A DNA stretch of 64,000 nucleotides from Phytohabitans sp052068095 (GTDB lineage: Bacteria; Actinomycetota; Actinomycetes; Mycobacteriales; Micromonosporaceae). Where the stretch lies: positions 1 through 64,000 of the forward strand of contig NZ_JBQHDG010000024.1 of assembly GCF_052068095.1 (NCBI RefSeq), read 5' to 3'. The notes beneath the pieces are model-generated. The model was given only the letters and a program-made list of their open reading frames with translations. It was not told where the DNA came from and did not search any database. Shown here one piece after another: positions 1-7,821 of the stretch (positions within the stretch are counted from its first letter, which is position 1; each line of letters opens with the position of its first letter). Made by a program: the position numbers and the translations under genes.

Positions 1-88
1 TCGGCTCGCCCCGCGAGCCGCCGGCCGCCGCGGTCTCCGGCGGGAGCGGCGGCCCGCCGCTGACGCGGACCCGGGAAATCGTTTCTCG
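1..88. repeat. Dispersed intergenic repeat, copy A (3' half, cut by window edge)
   Basis: Positions 1-88 align without large gaps to 50671-50758. The shared core includes CGGTCTCCGGCGGGAGCGGC and then CTGACGCG followed by a CCCGGGAAA stretch. It ends immediately before the stop codon of the minus-strand regulator at 89. The element contains the small hairpin CTCC-ggcg-GGAG. The left end is lost at the window edge, so the 5' half seen in copies B and C may lie outside. No function is known to me; a structured element or convergent terminator is possible. Confidence 0.75.
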
Positions 89-553
89 CTAGGCCGCGGT
101 GAGTCTGAAGCCGACGCCGCGTACAGAGTGGATGGTCGCGGCGGACCCCAGCTCGGCGAGCTTGCGGCGGATCCGGCGGACCACCGAGTGGATGTCCGAG
201 CCGCGGCCGAGGTGCTGGTTGCCCCAGACCTCCTGGTGCAGCCGCTCGTAGGTGAAGACCTGGCCCGGCGCGTCGAGCAACCGGTGCATGAAGTCGTGCT
301 CCAGCCGGGTCAGCTCCACCTCCCGGTCGAGCCAGCGCAGCACCCGCCGGTCCGAGTCGACGCTCAGGTCCGTTTTCGACGTGGCGTCCGTGGTCGTGCG
401 TGGCACGGCCGCGTCGAGGATCTCGCGCGCCTGCTCCACGCTGGCGACGATGAGGAACGCCTCCGTCCCGCCGAGCAGCTCGGCAAGGTGCCGACGCTCG
501 GCCTCCGACGGCGCGATCCCGATGATCAGTGGCACGGCAAGGTCTCCACTCAT
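89..553 (-). CDS. Winged-helix (OmpR/PhoB-type) transcriptional regulator
   Basis: A 154-residue protein. The last ~85 residues are a typical OmpR/PhoB C-terminal winged helix: a beta strand with LRWLDREVELTRLEHDFM, then a recognition-helix region with IHSVVRRIRRKL, ending in RGVGFRL. The first ~65 residues look like a short alpha/beta segment and lack an obvious phosphoacceptor aspartate, so it may act as a receiver-less regulator. I chose the ATG at 553 because GGGGAGGGG sits 7 bases upstream. A longer frame would start at 649 inside a palindrome and has no ribosome binding site. It is divergent from the esterase at 679 and may control it through the palindrome at 634-649. Confidence 0.8.
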   Translation of the reverse strand: MSGDLAVPLIIGIAPSEAERRHLAELLGGTEAFLIVASVEQAREILDAAVPRTTTDATSKTDLSVDSDRRVLRWLDREVELTRLEHDFMHRLLDAPGQVFTYERLHQEVWGNQHLGRGSDIHSVVRRIRRKLAELGSAATIHSVRGVGFRLTAA

Positions 554-633
554 CCCCAACCCCTCCCCGCGAGCACGATAGACGTAAGGATGCGACTCGA
601 TATGACACGGCGGGGTTACAACGAGTGTCTTGA

Positions 634-649
634 ATGCGCCATGGCGCAT
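634..649. promoter_or_regulatory. Perfect 16-bp palindrome in divergent promoter region
   Basis: The sequence ATGCGCCATGGCGCAT is identical on both strands. It lies between the divergent starts at 553 and 679, 30 bases before the esterase start. This is the usual position of an operator for a dimeric regulator. The adjacent winged-helix protein is the obvious candidate, but that link is inferred. Confidence 0.55.
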
Positions 650-678
650 GTCCGACAGCTTCAGGCAGGATCGTGGCC

Positions 679-1554
679 ATGAGAAGGCTCGCGCTGGTGG
701 TGCTGCTGTTGCTGGCGGGGTGCTCGTCGTCGTCGACGCCTGCCACTGAGGACGTGGAGCTCGAGCTCGACGGCCGGCCCTTCCGCCTGCACGTGCCGAG
801 CACCGCCCCCGACAAGGCGCCGCTCGTCGTGCTCCTGCACGGCTACACGTCGAGCGCCGACGAGCAGGAGTCGTACTTCCAGCTCACCGCCGAGTCCGAC
901 CGCCGCGGCTTCCTCTACGCGACGCCCGAGGGCACGACTGACCAGCGCGGCGAGCGCTTCTGGAACGCTACGCCGGCCTGCTGCGACTTCTACCGGTCCG
1001 GTGTGGACGACTCGGCCTACCTCGCGCGGCTCATCGACACGGTCGCCGCGAAGCACCCGATCGACCCCGCGCGGGTCTACTTCGTCGGCCACTCCAACGG
1101 CGGCTTCATGGCGCTCCGCATGGCCTGCGACCACGCCGACCGGGTCACCGCCGTGGTCTCCCTGGCCGGCGCCGCCACCGCCGACCCGGCCGCGTGCGAG
1201 CCGGCCCGCCCGGTCAGCGTCCTCCAGATCCACGGCACGTCCGACCGCACCATCCTCTACGAGGGCAGCACCACCGGCGGCCGCCGGTACCCGGCCGCGA
1301 AGGACACGGTAGCGCTGTGGCGCGGGCTGGACGGCTGCGCCGACCGCGCGGGCACGGCCGCCGCACCGATCGACCTCGACTCCACGCTCCCGGGCGCCGA
1401 GACCACGGTGACCTCCTGGCACGAGGGCTGCCGGGACGGGACGCGGGCCGAGCTGTGGTCGATCGAAGACGGCAGCCACATCCCCGCGCTGACCCCGACC
1501 TTCGCCACGGCGGTGGTGGATTTCCTCCTCGCGCGGTCCGCCCCGGCCCGGTAG
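679..1554 (+). CDS. Secreted lipoprotein esterase, PHB depolymerase/LpqC family
   Basis: A 291-residue alpha/beta hydrolase that would cleave ester bonds outside the cell. The start at 679 gives a clean lipoprotein signal: MRR, a hydrophobic run and a lipobox ending LLAGC at Cys15. The oxyanion motif LLHGYTSS follows at about residue 53. The catalytic triad is visible as Ser139 in GHSNGG, Asp189 in HGTSDRT and His267 in DGSHIPAL. The spacing and the W-N-A-T-P-A-C-C segment fit feruloyl esterase/PHB depolymerase relatives. The natural substrate cannot be told from sequence. An upstream ATG at 634 lies in the palindrome and is disfavoured. Confidence 0.85.
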   Translation: MRRLALVVLLLLAGCSSSSTPATEDVELELDGRPFRLHVPSTAPDKAPLVVLLHGYTSSADEQESYFQLTAESDRRGFLYATPEGTTDQRGERFWNATPACCDFYRSGVDDSAYLARLIDTVAAKHPIDPARVYFVGHSNGGFMALRMACDHADRVTAVVSLAGAATADPAACEPARPVSVLQIHGTSDRTILYEGSTTGGRRYPAAKDTVALWRGLDGCADRAGTAAAPIDLDSTLPGAETTVTSWHEGCRDGTRAELWSIEDGSHIPALTPTFATAVVDFLLARSAPAR

Positions 1555-1578
1555 CTCGGATCGGCTTTACTCGGAGGC

Positions 1579-2244
1579 GTGGATCATCTCGTTCCGGCAC
1601 TCCTCGGCCTCGGCGGCGTCCTGCTGGTCGCGCTCCTGGTCCTGGCCGTCGTGCACGGCGTCCGCCAGGAACGCCGCCGCGTCGAGGCCCTGCGGGCCTG
1701 GGCCCACGCGCACCAATGGCGGATCGTCGACTCGCCGCAGCCGGTCGGGTGGACCTCCCGCGTGCCCGGCCGCAACCGCCGGGGCGTGTCGCGCGCGCTG
1801 GTCGGCGTGCAGCAGGGACATCACGTCAGCGTCGCCGAGTACCGGTACACGGAGACGACCTCCACGAGCAACAACAGCACGTCGTCGACGACCCACCATT
1901 TCATCGTGGTGGTCGTCCACCTGGACCGGCCCGGCGCCACGATCGCGGTGCAGCACCGCGGCGCCCTGTCCAAGCTCGGCCGCAGCATCTTCGGCGACCG
2001 CGCCACGGCCCTCGGCGACGAGCGGTTCGACAGCCGGTGGCGGGTGAGCGCGGACGACCCGACCATCGTGCGCGGCTTCCTCGGCCCGGCGCTGGTGGCG
2101 GAACACATCGCCGGGCGGGTGCCGCACTGGAGCCTGCAAGGCACGGAGCTGGTGACGTACGAACACGGGCGCCTCACCGACCCCTCGCGGATCCCGGCGC
2201 TGGTCGCGCCACTGCTGCGGGTAGCGAGCCTGCTGGGGCGGTGA
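1579..2244 (+). CDS. Hypothetical single-pass membrane protein
   Basis: A 221-residue protein starting with GTG; GGAGG is only 2-3 bases upstream of that codon, so the start is uncertain. Residues 5-27 form one transmembrane helix, followed by a basic stretch (RQERRR), so the rest should be cytoplasmic. The soluble part has a low-complexity turn rich in Thr, Ser and Asn (TETTSTSNNSTSSTTHH, about residues 94-110), then a strand-rich region. It follows the esterase by 24 bases and may be cotranscribed. I do not recognise the family. Confidence 0.65.
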   Translation: MDHLVPALLGLGGVLLVALLVLAVVHGVRQERRRVEALRAWAHAHQWRIVDSPQPVGWTSRVPGRNRRGVSRALVGVQQGHHVSVAEYRYTETTSTSNNSTSSTTHHFIVVVVHLDRPGATIAVQHRGALSKLGRSIFGDRATALGDERFDSRWRVSADDPTIVRGFLGPALVAEHIAGRVPHWSLQGTELVTYEHGRLTDPSRIPALVAPLLRVASLLGR

Positions 2245-2311
2245 CGCCCGCGCTACCCGCTCTCCTCGGCGGCGCCACCGGGTGCGGCGTTCGGCCTCCC
2301 CGGCGGGGCGC

Positions 2312-4528
2312 TCAGCCGCCGACGCGGCCGCCGTGCGGGGTGATCGGCGGGCAGCGGCGCAGGAGCGCGCGGGTGTACGCGGCCGCCGCCGCCGAGGCGT
2401 ACCCGCGCCACAGGTGGCCCAGGCGCTGGTCGCCGTAGTCGCTGATGCCGCGGATCACGAGCCAGTCCCGCCCGCCGGCGAACGCGGACGAGCCGATGCC
2501 GGAACCCTCCATCTCGATCGCCCGCAGGTCGAACTCCCGGGCCAGAGCGTCGCGGCGGGCGGCGTTGCGCAGCGAGCGGTTGGCCGACCCGATCCGTCCT
2601 TCGTGGACCTTCGGCAGACCGGGCCGGTGCCCCGACACGGCGGGATCGGGATGCCGCACCTGCCCGGCGTCCGGGCCGTCGTGCGCGTAGAGCCGGTCGG
2701 TCGCCGGGTCCGGCCGGGCGAACCCGGGCAACTCCCGCAGCAGCACCACCAGCTCCTCCTCCCACGGCCGCTGCCCCCGCAACGCCGCGGCCATCAACCC
2801 TTTCGCCCGATGCGTCAGCAACGCGGACGGCTGCGGAAACCCCTGCCGCAACGTGACCCCGTCGGGCCGGTCGACCACGTGGTCGTAGTCGACGATCCCC
2901 CACGTCGCCACCACGACGTCACCGAGCCGCACGTGCCGGTGCGGGTCGACGGGCGCGGGTACGCCGGCGGCGATGCCGACCATCAGGATCTGGTCGACCG
3001 ACTCGAAGCTGCGCATCATGTTCGCCACCGCCGTAGCGGCCCAGTTGGTGCCGGTCTCGGTGAGCAGGGTCAGCACGACCGGGTGCGGCCGGCCCGCCGC
3101 GGCGCTGGGCATGGTCCCGCAGACGTATTCGGCGGGATCGCCGGCCACCGACCACTCCTCGACGCCGTCGACCAGCGCGGACATCGCCGCGAACTCCTCC
3201 GGCAACGCCGTGACCAGCCCGATCACCGGCTGCACCGGCGCCTTGCCGGCGGCGACCCGCGGCCCACGGTCCAGCAGGTGCTGTGCCCGCCGATGCGCGT
3301 TCGACATGTACCGCACGTCGTCGGCGAGCAGCGACTCCACCCACGCCGCGCACCCCCGGTCGTCGGCGAACAGCCCACCCGCCGGGGTGCCGCCCCACGG
3401 ATCGATCGTCCGCAGCACCGTGTCCATATTGGACCGGGCAATCTCGACGGTGAGCTTCATGTCGGCCAGCCGGGTCAACAGGACCGTCATCTCGGTCGCC
3501 GTGGCACGACCGGCCAGCGCGGCCCGCAGCGAGACCTCGGCCGCCTGCCGGACCCGCAGCTGGTAGCGCACCTTCGCCGCGTCGAGCAGGTATCGGGCCA
3601 GCGGCGCCAGCTCCGCCTCGCCGCGCCACCAGGCCAGCGCGCTCATGTCCCGCTCGCGATCCGGCGTCGCCAGCGCGAGGATGCGCCGCTCCCGCCGCGC
3701 GTGCCCGTCGAACGGAGGCAGCTCCCACAGCACGCACCCGTCCACCAGGACGCCGTCGTTCCACAATGTCCCACCGTCCGGGGTGAGGTCCGCGGCGAGC
3801 TCCGCCGCCAACTCGACCGACGGCCGCACCGGAGGACCACCGCGCCGGGCCGCCGGATGCGTGCCGATGTAGAGCCGGACCACGCCGACCATCTCCTCGG
3901 TGCCGCCGGCGGCGACAGCGGCCCACTGCGCCTCCCACTCCTCCCAGGTCCGGGGCGGCGCGTCCGGGTCGGCCAGCCAGCCGATCGACAGGCTGAGCAC
4001 GTCGTGCTCGCGGCGCAGGATCGCCTGCACCCGCCGATCCGCACTCTGCTGGGCCGCGACCACCGGCCCGGCGGGCAGCTCGGCGCACTCGTCCGGCAGA
4101 TCCGTGGGCGGTCCGCCGCGGCCGATCCCCTCCGTCGTGCGGAGCAACGTCCGGGCAGCCGTCCACATTCGCCGGACCTGCTGGTACGCCAGCTCGCGCC
4201 GCGGCCCGTCCAGCGGCGCGAACACGTGCACGACAAGCTCCTGCCGGACCGCCACGTCGGTCGCCCGCGGCGGTGGTGGCGGCTTGGCCGGACGGCGCGC
4301 GGCGGTCGGCCCGCGCCGGCGACTCGGCGAGGCGACGGTCAGCCTGTGCACCAGCATGTTGGCGCGCAGCCGCGGCGATCGGTGTGGTTCGGCCGGGCGG
4401 GCGGACCGCGGGTCGCCGGGCGTCAGCCGGACCGGGTTCAGCGCCTGGAGGGCCGCCGCGGCGTCCTCGCACACCGCCGGCAGCCACCGCGAGATCACGC
4501 GCGCCATGAACCGGCTATTCACCGACAT
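2312..4528 (-). CDS. CATRA-like conflict-system protein fused to a nucleoside phosphorylase domain
   Basis: A 738-residue protein in three parts. Residues 1-80 are a helical start and a basic, Pro-rich linker (PPPPP near 85). Residues ~98-400 resemble the CATRA (caspase- and TPR-associated) module: LVVHVFAPLDGPRRELAY, then RREHDVLSLSI, then LAPLARYLLDAAKVRYQLRV. Residues ~435-738 are a PNP/UDP phosphorylase-nucleosidase domain starting IGLVTALPEEF, with AIEMEGSGI near 673 and RGISDYGD near 695, where the catalytic Asp is expected. The CATRA call is from memory of the family; an HMM search would decide it. An ATG at 4735 would add residues from a region that does not look coding. It is divergent from a STAND protein, suggesting a nucleotide-degrading effector. 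Confidence 0.65.
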   Translation of the reverse strand: MSVNSRFMARVISRWLPAVCEDAAAALQALNPVRLTPGDPRSARPAEPHRSPRLRANMLVHRLTVASPSRRRGPTAARRPAKPPPPPRATDVAVRQELVVHVFAPLDGPRRELAYQQVRRMWTAARTLLRTTEGIGRGGPPTDLPDECAELPAGPVVAAQQSADRRVQAILRREHDVLSLSIGWLADPDAPPRTWEEWEAQWAAVAAGGTEEMVGVVRLYIGTHPAARRGGPPVRPSVELAAELAADLTPDGGTLWNDGVLVDGCVLWELPPFDGHARRERRILALATPDRERDMSALAWWRGEAELAPLARYLLDAAKVRYQLRVRQAAEVSLRAALAGRATATEMTVLLTRLADMKLTVEIARSNMDTVLRTIDPWGGTPAGGLFADDRGCAAWVESLLADDVRYMSNAHRRAQHLLDRGPRVAAGKAPVQPVIGLVTALPEEFAAMSALVDGVEEWSVAGDPAEYVCGTMPSAAAGRPHPVVLTLLTETGTNWAATAVANMMRSFESVDQILMVGIAAGVPAPVDPHRHVRLGDVVVATWGIVDYDHVVDRPDGVTLRQGFPQPSALLTHRAKGLMAAALRGQRPWEEELVVLLRELPGFARPDPATDRLYAHDGPDAGQVRHPDPAVSGHRPGLPKVHEGRIGSANRSLRNAARRDALAREFDLRAIEMEGSGIGSSAFAGGRDWLVIRGISDYGDQRLGHLWRGYASAAAAAYTRALLRRCPPITPHGGRVGG

Positions 4529-4896
4529 CTCTCGGAGATGGTCGAACCGGCGAGCAACCGAGGGCTGAATCGATCTTTCCGGGCGGCGATCCGACGGGAC
4601 CGTCAGGAATGCAATTTGCAAAGGCGGCGCCGGAACCGGTCGGGTTTTCAGCGGATTCTCGAATCCGGTCGCTACGTGATATCCGCAGGTCGGACCGGGC
4701 TGCACTAACGTATCCACATTTCTATGGTGTGCCATGAGCGCACCCCCGGATCAGTTTCTGCCGGTCACCTACAAAGCTTTACAAGGTGTTCCTGGCACTG
4801 CCTCGATATGGAATGCTGTTTCTGCCAGAAATTGACGTTAGTTGTCAGCTGGCGGCCAAGCGACGGCAGTGATTCGCGGACCAGGGAGCGTGGCAG
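4529..4896. promoter_or_regulatory. Divergent intergenic region with palindrome and TTTCTGCC repeats
   Basis: This 368-base gap is less GC-rich than its surroundings and must hold promoters for both the phosphorylase fusion and the STAND gene. TTTCTGCC occurs twice, at 4755-4762 and 4819-4826. The second copy is part of the perfect inverted repeat TTTCTG-C-CAGAAA at 4819-4831. A TTGACG box, a possible -35 for the plus strand, follows at 4832-4837. I see no clear -10 and no open frame with coding character. Confidence 0.45.
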
Positions 4897-7725
4897 GTGA
4901 CGCAGGACCTCGTCGCCGAGCTGCAACTGCTGCACCGCGCCGCCGGCCGCCCGTCGTATCGCCGGATCAGCTCCGAGGTCCGCAGACAGAACCAGATGCC
5001 TGACACCGTCAGCCACGAGACGGTCAGCGCCATCCTCCGCGGCGAAGGACTCGCCCGATGGTCCAAGGTGGAGTGTGTGGTGCGGTACCTGGCCGCCATG
5101 GCCGTCCATCGGCCGAACCAGGACGAGGAGGTGCGGCGGTTTCACGCGCTCTGGCTGGCCGCCTCGGACCGGCTCGCGCGGGCGGCACCGCCCGCCGTCG
5201 ATCCCCCGTCCACACCGACCGCACCGCCCGCCGCCGCCCCGCCGGACGCCCCGCCACCGCCCGCCGGCGTGGCCCACCTGGGCCTGGCACCGCACCGCAC
5301 CCCGGCCTTCACCGGACGCGACGACCTGCTGGAGCTGATGAGGACCCGACTCGTCGGCGAGCCGTGGCAGCCCCTGGTCCTCTACGGGCTCGGCGGCGTA
5401 GGTAAGACGCAGCTCGCGGTGGAGTACGCCCACCGGCACGCCGAGGAGTACGACCTGGTCTGGTGGATCGCCGCCGAAGACCGCTCACGGGTGACGGCGT
5501 CGCTGGTCGCGCTGGGCGAGCGGCAGGACTGGCCGACGAGCTTCGATATGGCGCAGACAGTTACCACCGTGCTGAGCCGTCTGGAGCTCGGCAGCCTACG
5601 ATGGCTGGTCGTCCTGGACAACTCCGGTGCGCCGGAGGAGCTCGCGCCGCTCGTTCCGGCCGCGGGTGGCCACGTCGTCGTGACGACCCGCGACGTGGCT
5701 TGGCTCGACTCGGGCCGTTCGATCGAGGTGGACGTTTTCGCCCGCCGGGAGAGCATCGAGCTGCTTCGGGCGCGCGGGCACGACATCAGTTTCGACGAGG
5801 CGGACCAGCTCGCCGACCGTCTCGGCGATCTGCCGCTGGCGCTCGAACAGGTGGCCGCCATGCAGTCGGCGACGCGGACCCCGGTCCGGGAGTATCTCCG
5901 CCAGCTGGACGAGCGTGCGACCGGGCTGTTGGCCGCGGCGGAGCCGGGCGAGTACCGCGCGACCGTGGCCACCGCCTTCGCGGTCGCCGCCGACCACGTG
6001 CGTGCCGAGTCGCTGGCCGCCGGCCAGCTTCTGGAGCTGCTGTCCTGCCTGGGCGCCGACCCGATCCCGCTGTCCCTCCTGCGCCGCGCCGGAGGTCGGG
6101 TCCCACCGCCGCTGGGCCGGCTGCTCGCCCAGCCCGATCTGCTCGACGAGGCGGTCCGCCTGGTGCGCCGGTACGGGCTTGTCAAGCTCCTCGATGGTGG
6201 CCAGGCCCTCCAGGTACACCGGCTGGTGCAGGCGATCGTCCGCGACGCGTTGCCCACCCGCGTCCGCGAACGGGCGTACCACAACGCCCGCCGGCTGCTC
6301 GCGGTGGCCAATCCCGGCAACCCCCTGGACCCCTTGACCTGGGACATGCACGCGCAGATCGGCCCGCACCTGCGACCCGCGCGCGCCATGGAGGTGTCCG
6401 ATCCGGACAGTCGGAAGGCGGTGGTCCACCAGGCGACATATCTGTACGAGATCGGAGACTTCGAGGGCAGCCGCCGGCTCAGTCACGAGGCGTGGACCAC
6501 GTGGACGCGGCAGGGCGGCCCGGAGGACGCCCAGGTGTTCGCGTGCCTACGCCGGCTCGTCGCCGCGTTGTACGCCCTCGGCCGCTACGGCGAGTCGCGC
6601 CGGCTGGCCGACGAGGCGTGGCAGCGGCTGCTCGCCGACCCCGAGTACGGTCCCGACCACCCGTCGACCCTGGAGATCGCCGACACCACCGCTGTCCTGC
6701 TGCGGGTGTCCGGCCGGTACGCCGAGGCGCTGAGGCTCGACCAGGACCGGGTCGAGCGCTACGGCCGGATCCACGGTGATGCCCACCCGCACACCCTGGC
6801 GGCCCGTAACAACCTGGGTGCCAGCCTCCGGGCGATGGGCGACTTCCGCACGGCGTACGACCTCGACACGGGGCTCGCGGAGGTCCGCCGCCGGTCGCTC
6901 GGCCCGGACGACCAGCGCACGCTCCTGTCACTTTCCAATGTGGCCCGCGATCTCTACGGGCTCGGTAGGTACGCGGAGGCGTTGGAGCTTCAGCGGACCG
7001 TCTGGCCGGCGTACCGCGAGCGGCTCGGCGACCGGCATCCCCTGGTGCTCAGTGCCTGGCGCACCATCGTGCTCGGCCTGCGGAAGACCGGCCAGGTCAC
7101 CGCGGCGCTGGAGGACGCCCGCCGGCTCTATCTCGTCACCCAGGGTCACGTAGGCGCCGACCATGAGCTCAGCCTCGCCGCGATGATGACGTACGCCAAT
7201 ACGCTGTGCGCGGCCGGCGACCTGGGTCAGGCGTGGAATGTAGCCACCGACGCGATGTACCGATATCGCCGCCATTTCGGGGAGCGTAATCCGCTGAGCC
7301 TGGTCGCGGCCGCGAACCAGGCCATCATCCTGCGCGCGATGGGCGAACGGCGTCGCGCCCGGCAGTTCGGTGAGAGCAGCTTCTACAGGCTACGCCAGGT
7401 GCTCGGCCAGCAGCACCCGTACACGATCGCCGCCGCCATCGGTGTCGGCAACGACCTGGTACTCGCGCACGAGACAGAACGCGCGCGCCGCCTACTCGCC
7501 AGCACGCTCGACGACGCGCGGCGGGTTCGCGGTGAGCGGCACCCAGAGACGCTGGTGTGTGCGGTCGACCTCGGCTTGCTCGCACCGGCGGGCACTCCGG
7601 ACGCCGACCTGCTCGGCTCGGCCATAGCGGAGCTGCGGCGGGTGCTCGGCCCGGAGCACCCGCTGGTAACCGCCGCCGCCGACGGGCATCCAGGAGAGTC
7701 CGAAATAGAACCCCCGCCTGCGTGA
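4897..7725 (+). CDS. STAND NTPase with TPR repeats, FxsT-like (FxSxx-COOH system)
   Basis: A 942-residue protein. Residues 1-95 are a helical domain common in actinobacterial STAND proteins (SHETVSAILRGEGL). A Pro/Ala linker covers 97-123. An NB-ARC-like ATPase has Walker A GLGGVGKT at 164-171 and Walker B LVVLDN at about 237-242. A winged-helix region follows, and TPR repeats of ~42 residues, rich in HP-x-T and A-LG-Y, run from ~500 to the end. The tail is SEIEPPPA. The GTG start has GGGAG 8 bases upstream. Its position before an FxsB-type maturase and its tail match FxsT proteins of FxSxx-COOH peptide systems. It may sense a trigger or support peptide processing; neither is proven. Confidence 0.8.
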   Translation: MTQDLVAELQLLHRAAGRPSYRRISSEVRRQNQMPDTVSHETVSAILRGEGLARWSKVECVVRYLAAMAVHRPNQDEEVRRFHALWLAASDRLARAAPPAVDPPSTPTAPPAAAPPDAPPPPAGVAHLGLAPHRTPAFTGRDDLLELMRTRLVGEPWQPLVLYGLGGVGKTQLAVEYAHRHAEEYDLVWWIAAEDRSRVTASLVALGERQDWPTSFDMAQTVTTVLSRLELGSLRWLVVLDNSGAPEELAPLVPAAGGHVVVTTRDVAWLDSGRSIEVDVFARRESIELLRARGHDISFDEADQLADRLGDLPLALEQVAAMQSATRTPVREYLRQLDERATGLLAAAEPGEYRATVATAFAVAADHVRAESLAAGQLLELLSCLGADPIPLSLLRRAGGRVPPPLGRLLAQPDLLDEAVRLVRRYGLVKLLDGGQALQVHRLVQAIVRDALPTRVRERAYHNARRLLAVANPGNPLDPLTWDMHAQIGPHLRPARAMEVSDPDSRKAVVHQATYLYEIGDFEGSRRLSHEAWTTWTRQGGPEDAQVFACLRRLVAALYALGRYGESRRLADEAWQRLLADPEYGPDHPSTLEIADTTAVLLRVSGRYAEALRLDQDRVERYGRIHGDAHPHTLAARNNLGASLRAMGDFRTAYDLDTGLAEVRRRSLGPDDQRTLLSLSNVARDLYGLGRYAEALELQRTVWPAYRERLGDRHPLVLSAWRTIVLGLRKTGQVTAALEDARRLYLVTQGHVGADHELSLAAMMTYANTLCAAGDLGQAWNVATDAMYRYRRHFGERNPLSLVAAANQAIILRAMGERRRARQFGESSFYRLRQVLGQQHPYTIAAAIGVGNDLVLAHETERARRLLASTLDDARRVRGERHPETLVCAVDLGLLAPAGTPDADLLGSAIAELRRVLGPEHPLVTAAADGHPGESEIEPPPA

Positions 7726-7777
7726 TTCGCCGGACCGCCGAACGTCGAGACACTAATATCCCCTGCGGGAGGATTAC

Positions 7778-7819
7778 GTGAACTGTGGCTTTGTCTTGCT
7801 GCCCGCGAGGATGGCCTGA
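7778..7819 (+). CDS. Possible 13-residue leader peptide upstream of the maturase
   Basis: A GTG codon with a strong GGGAGG site 5 bases upstream opens a 13-codon frame (MNCGFVLLPARMA) that stops 2 bases before the maturase start. The maturase itself has only a weak GAGG at a spacing of 11. The short frame could couple translation of the maturase. Alternatively the site is a coincidence or the maturase start is misplaced. Confidence 0.3.
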   Translation: MNCGFVLLPARMA

Positions 7820-7821
7820 CC

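Noticed and set aside
2282..4708. Long plus-strand frame opposite the CATRA-like gene
   Set aside because: It is Arg/Pro/Gly-rich without domains; such antisense frames are expected in very GC-rich DNA. The minus frame has clear phosphorylase motifs.
4529..4735. ATG at 4735 as start of the CATRA-like gene
   Set aside because: The added residues come from a less GC-rich stretch without coding character; the ATG at 4528 begins normal codon use.
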